DNA from: Paradesertivirga sp965650335
Lineage (GTDB): Bacteria; Bacteroidota; Bacteroidia; Sphingobacteriales; Sphingobacteriaceae
DNA length: 64,000 nucleotides
Direction of reading: 5' to 3'
Assembly: GCA_965650335.1 (NCBI GenBank)
Contig: CBFGOI010000007.1
Location: forward strand, 1 to 64,000
Shown here piece after piece: positions 45,901 through 54,469 of the stretch. Under the pieces are notes generated by a model. That model was given only the letters and a program-made list of their open reading frames with translations. It ran no database searches and was not told where the DNA came from. Position numbers and translations under genes: made by a program. Numbering within the stretch: position 1 is the stretch's first letter; each line of letters begins with the position of its first letter.

Positions 45901-48900
45901 TAGAGTTGCGGCGGTGCTTCCATCGTATGTTTTAGTTACAGAGCCGGTTAATGCTGCAGTTAAACTTTTAGCTGTGATTTCGCCGATAGCTGCGCTGGCA
46001 GTAGTTGCACTTAAGTTGTAATTAGCTGCATCTGTACCGGAAATAGATAATCCGTTTACCGAAACTGTCTTGCTAGCACCTTTATTTTTATTGTCAAAGG
46101 ATCCTGAACTTGGATTATTTAGACTTACAGTCTCGCCGCTTACCACACCTGCTAAACTGTAATTAGTCGATGCAAGAGTCGCGGATGTTGTGCCGTCGTA
46201 AGTTTTCGAAACGCTTCCTGTTAAAGCGGCAGTAAGCGTTTTGGCTGTAATTTCTCCGATTGTTCCACTCGCGGTAGTTGCGCTCAGACTATAGTTGGCT
46301 GCATCAGTACCTGAAATAGATAAGCCGCTGACAGAAACATTTTTTGCTGTTCCTTTGTCTTTGGTGTCGAATGTTCCTGATGTTGGATTGTTTAATATTA
46401 CTGTTTCGCCTGAAACAAGACCCGGCAAGCTGTAATTAGCGGATGTAAGGCTTGCCGTTAGTGATCCATCGTATGTTTTACTTACCGAGCCGGTTAATGC
46501 AACAGTTAAGCTTTTAGGAGTAATTTCTCCGATAGTTGCACTGGCAGTTGATGCAGAAAGTGCGTAATTGCCTGCATCTGCACCTGAAATGGATAAATTA
46601 CTTACAGATACTGTCTTTCCCGTTCCTTTATTCTTTGTATCAAATGTTCCGGATGTGGGATTGTTTAATGTTACCGTATCGCCGGAAACAACACCAGGCA
46701 GACTGTAGTTAGCAGATGTAAGGCTAGCAGACATTGTGCCGTCGTAGATTTTAGAGACGGTACCTGTTAAGGCTGCCGTTAACGCTTTTTTATTGACAGT
46801 TAAGGTCTGAGTGACGTTTGCTGCCGCAGTATAAGCTGCATTTCCGGCCTGTGAAGCGGTAATAGTAACAGTTCCTGCTCCGATGATGTGGATCTTTCCT
46901 GAAGCAATAGTTGCCACAGCCGTATTATCCGAAGAATAACTAACCGTTAAGCCTGAACTTGCTGTAGCTCCCGGATCTATATCAGAATCACCATAGCTAG
47001 AAGTACTGAGCGCACTAAAAGTAATGGTTTGAGGACCTTTTGGAATGGATGATGCATCGGTTGTAACAGCACTTACATTTCCGGCATTGTCTACAGAAGA
47101 TACACGGTAATAATAAGTAGTTCCGTTGGTTAATGCGGTATCCGTATAGTTTGTATTTGGCGCAGCCACCGTATGGATCAATGTTGTGGGATTAGCCGTA
47201 GTGCCCCCATAGATTTTATAGGATTTTAGATCGGTTTCGGTATTTGCAGTCCAGCTTAGTGCGACTTGCGTATCACCACTAGTGGCGGTTAAACCACCTG
47301 GCGTAGCTGTTGCGGTGCGATCAAATGTAACCGAGCTGCTATTAGTAGTGGCGGTTACAGTAGTTCCGTTATTCCCGGCCGCGTCTGCGAAGTTTACACT
47401 GAAAGCAACAGCACCTTCAGAATCTGTACCCGTCATGGTGTAAGTTGCTGTATAGCTGCTGCCTGATCCACTCACAGATGCTGAATGCCCGGCGATTGTA
47501 ACTGTTGGCGATGTAATTGTTTCGCTTGCTGCGAGTGTAAGAGTTAGCACATCGCCGGTTTTGGCAAGATTGTCTGTAGCATTGTTTGATGCGATGTCCA
47601 CGGTACTAAGTGTGGGTGCCACTGCATCGACTAATACAGCCGCGGTTGAGCCAAGGTTGTTAAGTGTAAGAGATAAATCATTGCCTGCTAAGTCCTTTAA
47701 CGTTCCACCGTTTAGTGAAAGTGATGCGGCCAGGGTGATACCATTTTCATCCAGGTTGCCGCTGGCTATGGTGTATCGGAAAACTAATGCAGAAGCACCC
47801 GACCCGGAAATATAATCTGCCTTCACGGAGCCTCCGGTATTTAGTGTTAGTCCTAAATAAGGTGTACCCAGGGTGGTGTTTACGGTAATATTTTCATTCA
47901 GGTTAACTGTAAAATCCAGATTTTGACCCGTCTTGTATGTTCCGTTTGCCGGCACCGTAACAGATGAAACGGTAGGCGCGACAGCGTCTATTACAATCGC
48001 TTTGTTATTGCCAAGGGAGTTGGCAGCTCCCGGTGATGCAAGCGTTAATGCTGCGTTGTTGCCGGCGGCATCTTGGATAGTGCCGCTATTTAAAGCTAAC
48101 GCGCCAGTACCGGCATAATCCAGATCGCTACTGATATCGCCTGCCTGAACAGTGTAGTTAAATGTAAGAGAGCTAGAGTTGCTGCCGCTCGTATAGTTTA
48201 CCACCCGATCCGTTGTTCCTGTTTCAAGTGTCAGTTGCGGAGTACCTGTAACAGTTACTGCTTCACTGAAATTTACCTGCAAACTGATGACATCGCCCTC
48301 TTTGTAAGTGCCATTGTTTGTTGAGGACAATACTCCGGAAACAGTTGGTATAACGGCATCAATAACAATGTTTTTATTTGCACCAAGGGATCCTGCCGCT
48401 CCGGGAGAGGCCAGAGTTAAAGTGCCAGTATTTCCCGCTGCATCCTTGATTGTTCCGCTATTTAAAGCTAATGAACTGGTACCGGTGTAATCCAAATCGC
48501 TACTGATATCGCCGGCTTGAACAGTATAACTGAATAGGAGGGTACTGGTTCCACTACCGCTGGCATAGTTGATTGTCCGGTCGGTAGTTCCTGTTTCCAG
48601 TGTCAATTGTGGAGTACCTGTAACTGTAACCACTTCACTGAAATTTACCTGCAGAGTGATCACATTGCCCGCTTTGTAAATTCCGTCGGCCGTTGAGGAC
48701 GATACTCCGGACAAAGTTGGTGCAACTGCATCAATAACAATGTTTTTATTTGCACCAAGAGAACCTGCCCCTCCGGGAGAGGCTAAAGTTAACGTAGCCG
48801 TATTGCCCGCCGCATCCTGGATTGTTCCGCTGTTTAACGCTAATGAACTGGTACCGGTGTAATCCAAATCGCTGCTGAGATCGCCTGATTGAACAGTGTA

Positions 48901-51036
48901 GCTAAATGTCAGGGTGCTGGTGCCGCTGCCGCTAGCATAGTTGACTACCCGATCCGTTGTTCCGGTTTCCAGTGTCAGTTGCGGAGTGCCTGTAACGGTT
49001 ACCGCCTCGCTGAAATTTACCTGAATACTGATCGTGGTTCCGGCTTGGTAAGTGCCGTTGGCGGTACTGGAACTTAGAGAAGTAACAGCCGGAGTCACTC
49101 CGTCGATAACTATTGCCTTGTTGCTAGCAAGCGATCCGGTTGTGCCGGGCGATGGCAGGGTGAGCACTGCGTCATTGCCGGCCGCATCGCGGATAGTGCC
49201 ACTGTTTAAGGCTAGTGCGCCAGTGTTGGTGTAATCCAAATCACTGCTAATGTCGCCTGATTGAACTGTGTAGCTAAATGTGAGAGTGCTGGTTCCGCTA
49301 CCGCTGGCATAGTTGACAACTTGATCCGTTGTTCCTGTTTCCAGGGTCAATTGCGGCGTACCTGTAACAGTAACCGCCTCGTCGAAGTTAACCTGAATGC
49401 TTACCACATCACCGGCTTTGTAACTTCCATTTGCTGTCGATGAGTTAACCGAAGCAATAGTTGGAGACTGGATGTCGGAAACAACCGTCAGGTTCACCGT
49501 CTGAGTGTTTGATGAATTATTAGTTCCATCGTTTACCTTAAAGATGAAACTGTCTGCACCGGTGAAGTTTGCATTTGGTTGATAAATTAATCTTCTGGGA
49601 TTTCCGCCATTATCGCTAAGGCTTGTAGAAATTGCGGTGATTTCCGCTCCTTTAGTATACCCGTTATTTGTTTGATAGATTTTTCCATTGGCAGGGAGAC
49701 TTGTAATTACGGCTGAGGCTGAGGTTTGATCGTCGATATCGCTGCCGCCCAAACGAAGTGACAGATAGGAATTGTCGACAGTTGCCGCATACGATGTGTT
49801 TCCAGTAATATACTCGTCGCCGTCAGAATTCAGAAGAGTTCCGGTATTGCTGTTCGCACTTCTGTCATCCAGAGATGTTCCGCTTCCTTCTTCAAAGTTC
49901 CAGTAGCCCACCAGGCCCGTTTCTGTGCCAGATAATGGGGTATACATGTATTCTTTTAGTTGTGCCGCAGTTCGCGCGGTAGACCAGATACGAACATCGT
50001 CAAGACTGCCATCAAAATATTCTCCGAAATTTGGTTTAAATCCAATACCCAATGCCTCGGAAGTGGTTACAGTATAGTTTGTGGTGAATGAAGAAGAGGC
50101 ATCCAAAATACCATCGATATAAAGCTTCATGCTTTTACCTGTAGCATCCATAACCGCTGCAATATGGTGCCAGTTGTTATCACTTACAGAAGAAACACTC
50201 GATATATCAGTGCTGGCTGGATAATTTCCCGCAGCGAAGGAAAGGTTGTTGTCATTGAACCTGAGAAATACCCCTGAACCTCCACTGGTTTGTTTCCCTA
50301 TCATGGTGAAGAAGCCGGTTCCCGCAGGCCTTTTTACCCAAGCTTCCATTGTAAAACTTCCAGTGCCAAAATTTAAACTCGAATGATTTGCTACTTGAAT
50401 TCCTTCGCTTCTGCTACGTTCAAAATTCATTGCTTTTCCCAAACCGGCAAGAGGTAAATTAACAGGGGGAGCAACTACAATGTTGTTAATAGTAGGGTAG
50501 CCATCGCCTGAATTGTAGGTAATACGCACTTCATCTACATTGTAGAAATCAGTACCTAAAACTACCGTAGAAATCGCATCGATGGAGTTAGCTACAAAAG
50601 TTGTTGAACCTATCTGAGCGCCATTTTTGTAGCCTATGACGTTAACTATACCTCCGGTCCAGCTCCAATCGTACCATTTAAACTGAGAAAGCTTGAATTC
50701 TGTAGCATCTGCACTTTTAATGGATATGCCTTTCCATGACCCTGATGGTGCATTAACGGTAGTTAATCCATTAAATCCTTGTGAATTTGCTAAATATGTG
50801 GCATCATACCATTCAATTGATCCTCCTAAAGCTGTACCGCTTGTATTACTAATATTGAATATTTGTATCACCTTTCCCGGGAAGTCATCGGACCCGCCTT
50901 CCCCGTCCTGAGCGATTCCATCCGCCCAATTAGACGCATCATTCGATGCGAAGTTGAGGGTTGTCTGCGCAATTAAGTTAGGTGAGAAAAAGAAGAATAC
51001 GGTAGTAGTGAAAAAGCTGAGTAAAAGTTTCTTCAT
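42955..51036 (-). CDS. Giant repeat adhesin with T9SS type B C-terminal domain
   Basis: 2693 residues. Signal peptide 1-24; LamG/concanavalin-like domain about 200-405; cadherin-like about 410-520; five Ig-like repeats of about 124 residues at 525-1150 (SSTANGSYKAGDV, VTGTPQLTLETG pattern; the fifth diverged); one further Ig-like; fibronectin III at 1240-1330; Big-2-like; nine YDG repeats of about 91 residues at 1414-2232 (KTYDGT, NYSLPGVVSGETV, GxITAK); an MBG domain; cadherin-like and Ig/PKD domains; the gliding-motility C-terminal domain from about 2605 (ILSPNGDGVND). Surface-displayed adhesion or gliding protein. The paired PorP/SprF gene follows at once, and a membrane HTH regulator gene precedes it. 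Confidence 0.92.
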   Translation of the reverse strand: MKKLLLSFFTTTVFFFFSPNLIAQTTLNFASNDASNWADGIAQDGEGGSDDFPGKVIQIFNISNTSGTALGGSIEWYDATYLANSQGFNGLTTVNAPSGSWKGISIKSADATEFKLSQFKWYDWSWTGGIVNVIGYKNGAQIGSTTFVANSIDAISTVVLGTDFYNVDEVRITYNSGDGYPTINNIVVAPPVNLPLAGLGKAMNFERSRSEGIQVANHSSLNFGTGSFTMEAWVKRPAGTGFFTMIGKQTSGGSGVFLRFNDNNLSFAAGNYPASTDISSVSSVSDNNWHHIAAVMDATGKSMKLYIDGILDASSSFTTNYTVTTSEALGIGFKPNFGEYFDGSLDDVRIWSTARTAAQLKEYMYTPLSGTETGLVGYWNFEEGSGTSLDDRSANSNTGTLLNSDGDEYITGNTSYAATVDNSYLSLRLGGSDIDDQTSASAVITSLPANGKIYQTNNGYTKGAEITAISTSLSDNGGNPRRLIYQPNANFTGADSFIFKVNDGTNNSSNTQTVNLTVVSDIQSPTIASVNSSTANGSYKAGDVVSIQVNFDEAVTVTGTPQLTLETGTTDQVVNYASGSGTSTLTFSYTVQSGDISSDLDYTNTGALALNSGTIRDAAGNDAVLTLPSPGTTGSLASNKAIVIDGVTPAVTSLSSSTANGTYQAGTTISIQVNFSEAVTVTGTPQLTLETGTTDRVVNYASGSGTSTLTFSYTVQSGDLSSDLDYTGTSSLALNSGTIQDAAGNTATLTLASPGGAGSLGANKNIVIDAVAPTLSGVSSSTADGIYKAGNVITLQVNFSEVVTVTGTPQLTLETGTTDRTINYASGSGTSTLLFSYTVQAGDISSDLDYTGTSSLALNSGTIKDAAGNTGTLTLASPGAAGSLGANKNIVIDAVIPTVSGVLSSTNNGTYKEGDVISLQVNFSEAVTVTGTPQLTLETGTTDRVVNYTSGSNSSSLTFNYTVQAGDISSDLDYAGTGALALNSGTIQDAAGNNAALTLASPGAANSLGNNKAIVIDAVAPTVSSVTVPANGTYKTGQNLDFTVNLNENITVNTTLGTPYLGLTLNTGGSVKADYISGSGASALVFRYTIASGNLDENGITLAASLSLNGGTLKDLAGNDLSLTLNNLGSTAAVLVDAVAPTLSTVDIASNNATDNLAKTGDVLTLTLAASETITSPTVTIAGHSASVSGSGSSYTATYTMTGTDSEGAVAFSVNFADAAGNNGTTVTATTNSSSVTFDRTATATPGGLTATSGDTQVALSWTANTETDLKSYKIYGGTTANPTTLIHTVAAPNTNYTDTALTNGTTYYYRVSSVDNAGNVSAVTTDASSIPKGPQTITFSALSTSSYGDSDIDPGATASSGLTVSYSSDNTAVATIASGKIHIIGAGTVTITASQAGNAAYTAAANVTQTLTVNKKALTAALTGTVSKIYDGTMSASLTSANYSLPGVVSGDTVTLNNPTSGTFDTKNKGTGKTVSVSNLSISGADAGNYALSASTASATIGEITPKSLTVALTGSVSKTYDGSLTASLTSANYSLPGLVSGETVILNNPTSGTFDTKDKGTAKNVSVSGLSISGTDAANYSLSATTASGTIGEITAKTLTAALTGSVSKTYDGTTSATLASTNYSLAGVVSGETVSLNNPSSGSFDNKNKGASKTVSVNGLSISGTDAANYNLSATTASAAIGEITAKSLTAALTGSVTKTYDGSTAATLGSSNYSLPGVVSGETVTLNNPTSGTFDTKDKGSAKTISVSGLSLSGDDVANYSLSTSTVSAAIGEITTKSLTASLTGSVSRAYNGTTAATLSATNYSLSGIVGAETVNLNNPASGTFDSKIVGTGKTVTVNGLSISGTDASNYTLIATTASAAIGEITAKSISVSLNASPLITKTYDGSDAAALSAGNYTLSGIEAGDVVTVSGSSAYDSKNAGTGKTVTAMSFVLAGAQKDNYLLTTSSATTTGNITAKDIALSLNANPLITKTYNASASANLATANYTLTGIETGDEVTVSGTAAYADKNVGTNKTVTVNTFVLAGAQKDNYHLTTSTSTTSGSITAKNISLSLNASPLITKVYNASTTASLSAGNYALSGIETGDIISVSGTASYADKNVGSGKVVTGNTFILAGADKNNYNLTTASATTTGEITAKNITLSLNATPLITKVYDGTTSAFLTSGNYSLAGIEAGDVVTVDGTAAYADKNAGNSKALTASSFITSGLDKSNYNLTTITAATTGNITSKTLTAIADDKTKFQNTANPALTVSYSGFITGENSSVLTTLPTANTTATILSALGTYPITVTGGLAANYNFHYVAGTLTIVPGAPTSISLAATTVYENQLAGTLAGNLSSTSNDPSATFTYSLVSGNGDTDNSLFSISGNQIKTAAALNFEQKASYSIRVRSTTQHNLSLDKELIISINDVNEQPTLNDIANRIICYTPAVQTVNLGGISAGPEIGQSTTLSVSSTNSALFESLEITQSSPGNASVNYKISSGSFGSAVINVMVMDNGGTANGGTNVILKSFTLTVNQLPAIDITSNIGTTISKGEIAVLKADVTVANNGITYQWANANGIISGQNTANLTVRPEETTTFVVTATNANNCSTQQQITITVNADYAVVVGTNILSPNGDGVNDKLVIKNLDMYPKNVVKIFDRAGRLLYSQNNYTDQWDGTLNGSPLAEDTYYYIVDFGPGIEKKKGFISIVKD
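44330..46793 (-). repeat. Nine YDG-type repeats inside the adhesin
   Basis: Nine direct repeats of about 273 bp, fairly uniform in length. Units 1-5 (LTGSVSKTYDGT type) and 6-9 (LNASPLITKTYD type) form two subfamilies, which suggests two rounds of duplication. Confidence 0.85.
47600..49470 (-). repeat. Five Ig-like repeats inside the adhesin
   Basis: Direct repeats of about 372 bp. Stretches longer than 30 bp are identical at one repeat length (for example from 48356 and from 48728), so recent recombination between units is likely. The unit nearest 47600-47960 is the most diverged. Confidence 0.8.
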
Positions 51037-51119
51037 ATAAGAGTTGTGATAGTGAATTTTATTTGAGTTCTGAATTTTACGATTTGTAATAACCGGAGTT
51101 ACAGATCCTAGGAAATTAT

Positions 51120-51232
51120 ACCTATACCGATCCTAAAAATATCAGGGCCACTCCAGCATAAAGAATTCAAAAATGCTGTTTGACGCTGGATTAAGCTAAT
51201 TAATTGGCGGGACAAATGTGGGACAAATATCC
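51120..51232. promoter_or_regulatory. Upstream region of the adhesin: direct repeat and stem-loop
   Basis: GGGACAAAT occurs at 51209-51217 and 51220-51228, an 11-bp period that suits a head-to-tail dimer regulator on one face of the helix. Nearer the gene, CAGCAT / ATGCTG (51153-51177) forms a stem-loop. Binding is an inference; no regulator is proven. Confidence 0.4.
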
Positions 51233-51271
51233 GCTGCGTTTAAGTGTAAAAAATATGTTACTATAAAACAA

Positions 51272-52930
51272 TTAGCTGGTTGCTATTAATTTTTCTAACT
51301 CGCGATCTTCTAACTTGAGCTTCTTGCGTAGTCGCTGCCGTGCTTTACGAACTGCTTCTGTTGTTACCCCAAGCATATTAGCCATCTCTCGGTAGTTAAG
51401 TCTTAATTTCATTAGGGTGATCAGGCGGATGTCTGTCTCGGTTAGGTTACTGTTTGTCGACTTTATTCTATAAATATATCCCTGATGCACTTTATCAAAA
51501 AGCTTCCTGAACTCTATCCAATCATCTTCTGTAAGAATAATGGACTTTAGAAGCTTTTCTATATGTTCCGAGTGAATATCTTCTGCTTCTCGGCCTTTTA
51601 CTTGTAGTTCAAGGTCTTTTAAATCACCCTTAAACTTTTCGATCAAACTATTTTTCTCTTTCAGGTTTTCGGTATAATTAAGCAATAGATTTTCGGCAGA
51701 CTTTAGCTCATTCTCCACTTTTAACCGTTGTTGCTGTTCATAAGCTTTTTCGGTGGCCAATCTGTTTCGCTCCGCCTTATAGAAATTTATACGGTCGGCT
51801 AAAGCAAATGCCATTAGAACAGCTTCGGAAGCGGTGCCGATTTTAAGCGAATTACTAGTTAAGGTGTTGTATGTCAGCCAGCCCATGTCTTTACTTAAAA
51901 ACACCAGAATACCGGCTATGAGTATCGTCCATCCCGCAAGGAAGTAGCGGGCGGGCGTATACCCTTTTCGGTAGATCATAATCCCCATCAAAAGGAAATA
52001 AAAAGCAGCAATGAATGCTGTTATCTGGCTTATCGATAAAGCCAGGAATTTATATCCTGCCAGGCTGACGACACAACTGCCTGCCCAAGTTATCATGAAT
52101 ATCCATAGTCCTTTTAATAACATCGGACCATTTTGCCGCAGACGTAAAAAGGCCGAAACAAAAAAGGCAGCAAAAAACATAGGAACCGAAGCCAATATTG
52201 CAGGATGGTCATTGAGCTGAGAATATTTAGGCCACAAATAGGCGTAAGTTATGCCATCAAAGTGCATTAATAGTAAGCCTGAAAAGAAAATGTAAGCCGA
52301 ATAAAATAGGTACGATCTGTCTCTGATCATTAACCAGAGAAAAAGGTTATAAATAACAACTACGGCTATTAAGCCATAAAATATGCCAGCGGCAAAAAAA
52401 CTCTCGTTACCATTTACAAACAGTTCGTCGGAGGTCCTGACATATACCGGAAATTGACGAGGTAGCCGGATATTAAAGCGTAGGTAGATAGTCGTCGGCT
52501 GCCGACTGCCTCGAATTCTAAAGAAGATGTTGTTTGATAAAATATCGCGATTTTTAAAAGGTATTTTATCTCCGGCTAGCTTCGAGATTATACTCGTCCC
52601 GAATTTTTGGTAAAAAAGTATTGTGTCTGTCGTGGGATTTCGGATGTCCAGCCACAAATCCTCGCCTGTATTGTTTTTAAGGGTAAGTTTAGACCATATA
52701 TACGTCGCTTTGTTTGCAAAAACCGGAATCTCTTCTCTAGCTTGCCGAAATTTGCCATGCTTTGCCACAAGCTCAGCAAACGTGAAAGTTCCTGAACTGT
52801 CTTCTAGAATGCTGAGATGTTTTCCGACGGATACGGCTTTATAACCGGGTTCAATAATTAGCGTGTCTGCAGAGTAGCCATCACTTGTTAAAGTAAACAG
52901 AGAACAAAATAACAGCAGTTTTTTAACCAT
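51272..52930 (-). CDS. 7TM-DISM receptor with C-terminal HTH domain
   Basis: 552 residues. Signal peptide (ending DGYSA near 21); an extracellular 7TMR-DISM sensing domain near 30-170 (ATYIWSKLTLKNNTGEDLWLDIRNP); seven membrane helices near 180-385; a coiled coil at 390-470; a C-terminal LuxR-like/sigma-70 region-4-type HTH (TDIRLITLMKLRLNYREMA, then GVTTEAVRKARQRLRKKL near 520). It looks like a membrane-bound one-component regulator. It lies just upstream of the adhesin gene in the same direction, so it may control that module. Confidence 0.85.
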   Translation of the reverse strand: MVKKLLLFCSLFTLTSDGYSADTLIIEPGYKAVSVGKHLSILEDSSGTFTFAELVAKHGKFRQAREEIPVFANKATYIWSKLTLKNNTGEDLWLDIRNPTTDTILFYQKFGTSIISKLAGDKIPFKNRDILSNNIFFRIRGSRQPTTIYLRFNIRLPRQFPVYVRTSDELFVNGNESFFAAGIFYGLIAVVVIYNLFLWLMIRDRSYLFYSAYIFFSGLLLMHFDGITYAYLWPKYSQLNDHPAILASVPMFFAAFFVSAFLRLRQNGPMLLKGLWIFMITWAGSCVVSLAGYKFLALSISQITAFIAAFYFLLMGIMIYRKGYTPARYFLAGWTILIAGILVFLSKDMGWLTYNTLTSNSLKIGTASEAVLMAFALADRINFYKAERNRLATEKAYEQQQRLKVENELKSAENLLLNYTENLKEKNSLIEKFKGDLKDLELQVKGREAEDIHSEHIEKLLKSIILTEDDWIEFRKLFDKVHQGYIYRIKSTNSNLTETDIRLITLMKLRLNYREMANMLGVTTEAVRKARQRLRKKLKLEDRELEKLIATS

Positions 52931-53124
52931 TTATTTAAAGGACCGTTGCGTAGCAAAATTAATAAAAGGAAAGAAATTTGGTTCACCATTCTATACGATG
53001 GATTCCGAGATGGTTTGGTTCAAAGCTTTTTTGGGGAAAGAGATCGTTTATTGATAGGCGGAATTCTTTCATCTTTCTATTGAAACCCCACGCTGTATTC
53101 ATTCGTATAGCACATTCTAAAACC

Positions 53125-54378
53125 ATGGTAAATAAACCTTATAGGATTGTATTGCTTTACTTATTAATCAGCTTGATCTGGATAACATTAAGTGATCATA
53201 TGGTTCAAGTCTTGGTTTCCATTACGGGTATTCAGCCTGTCATGTTGCAAACATTCAAGGGAACATTTTTTGTGCTTGTAACGGCATGGTTGCTCTACCT
53301 GGCTATCCGAAAGCATCATAGAGTATTCTTGGATTTCGGAGAGCAGTATAAAAGTTTGTTCCATTCAAATCCTAATCCCTTCTGGATATATGATCATAAA
53401 ACATTAAGGTTTCTCGAGGTGAATCAGGCTGCTATTCGGACATACGGTTATACGCAGGAGGAGTTTCAGGACATGACTGTTCTGGATATTCGTCCCGAAG
53501 AAGATCGTCAGCGGGTAAAGGATTTTGTTGCCCAGGTCTCGGATAAATGCTTCACTTCTGGAAAGGGGACACTTATTAAGAAGAATGGGAAAATGCTTAC
53601 CGTTTCCATATTGGCGCATAAAGTAAGATTTAATAAGCGCGACTGTGTTATGGTCCTGGCTCAGGATGTAACTGTAAGAATTCAACAGGAAGCAAAGCTT
53701 AAGTTGCTATACAAGGTGGAAAAAGAACTTAGGGAAGAGTTGGAGAAAAATATGGCCCTGGTAAAGCAGTCGTCGGATTCAAATCAAAGACTGGCAGAGG
53801 TGGTTGACCGGATTAATAATATGGTTGTAATAACAGATCCAACAGGAACTATTATTTGGGTAAATCAGGCCTTTTTAAACTTTACCGGGTATAACTTTAA
53901 TGAAGTGAAGGGAAGAGATTGCAGTTTTTTGCATGGCCCCAACACTGACTCTGAAGTGCAGACTAGAATGTTGGAATCCATGCCAAATAATAATTTCTCA
54001 AGCTTTGAAATTGTAAATTATACAAAATCTGGTATGGAATATTGGGTTGAATTGAATATTTCTGCTATTTATAATAATGAAAATGAAGTAGTCCGGTATA
54101 TCACCATACAGAATATCATATCTGAAAGAAAATTGAGGGAGGCAAAGATCAGGGAGCAGAACGAAATTTTAAGAAAGCACTCCTGGACAAATTCTCATGC
54201 TATTAGAAAACCTTTGGCTTCAATTCTTAGTCTATTGATTTTGAGCAAAGAAATGACAGAAACAGCGGAGATTAGAGAAATGCATTCTCTTATTGAAACC
54301 TGCGCTGAGGAATTAGATGACATAATCAAGAGTATTGGCAAGGAGATTAATGATTTTGAGAAGGAAGCATTTTTATGA
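53125..54378 (+). CDS. Membrane PAS/LOV-like signalling protein with DHp-like helix, no ATPase
   Basis: 417 residues from the ATG at 53125; the frame continues upstream to a TTG at 52978, but that stretch is atypical. Two membrane helices at 5-65; PAS 1 near 75-200 (SNPNPFWIYDHKTLRFLEVN); coiled coil; PAS 2 near 220-345 with GRDCSFLHGPNTD, which lines up with the LOV motif GRNCRFLQG including the flavin-adduct Cys, and a later NYTKSG and Gln. The C-terminus (NSHAIRKPLASILSL) resembles a histidine-kinase dimerisation helix but no HATPase domain follows. Divergent from the 7TM-DISM gene. Confidence 0.8.
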   Translation: MVNKPYRIVLLYLLISLIWITLSDHMVQVLVSITGIQPVMLQTFKGTFFVLVTAWLLYLAIRKHHRVFLDFGEQYKSLFHSNPNPFWIYDHKTLRFLEVNQAAIRTYGYTQEEFQDMTVLDIRPEEDRQRVKDFVAQVSDKCFTSGKGTLIKKNGKMLTVSILAHKVRFNKRDCVMVLAQDVTVRIQQEAKLKLLYKVEKELREELEKNMALVKQSSDSNQRLAEVVDRINNMVVITDPTGTIIWVNQAFLNFTGYNFNEVKGRDCSFLHGPNTDSEVQTRMLESMPNNNFSSFEIVNYTKSGMEYWVELNISAIYNNENEVVRYITIQNIISERKLREAKIREQNEILRKHSWTNSHAIRKPLASILSLLILSKEMTETAEIREMHSLIETCAEELDDIIKSIGKEINDFEKEAFL

Positions 54379-54469
54379 TTCTTTTGCCAACTTTGCTTAT
54401 GTGACACATTCTAAAGACCAGTGATAGGAACAGAAAAGCTTGCTATTCGAATCTAATTCCCTTGAGAAC

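Noticed and set aside
47561..49443. Series of plus-strand frames antisense to the adhesin
   Set aside because: They recur once per Ig-like repeat, as shadows of the repeated coding sequence.
44330..49470. CRISPR-like or satellite DNA
   Set aside because: The units are in-frame protein domains of about 91 and 124 residues without spacers; they are coding duplications.
42955..51036. Horizontally acquired island
   Set aside because: Biased composition follows the repetitive Thr/Ser/Gly-rich protein; no integrase, tRNA or flanking repeat marks a boundary.
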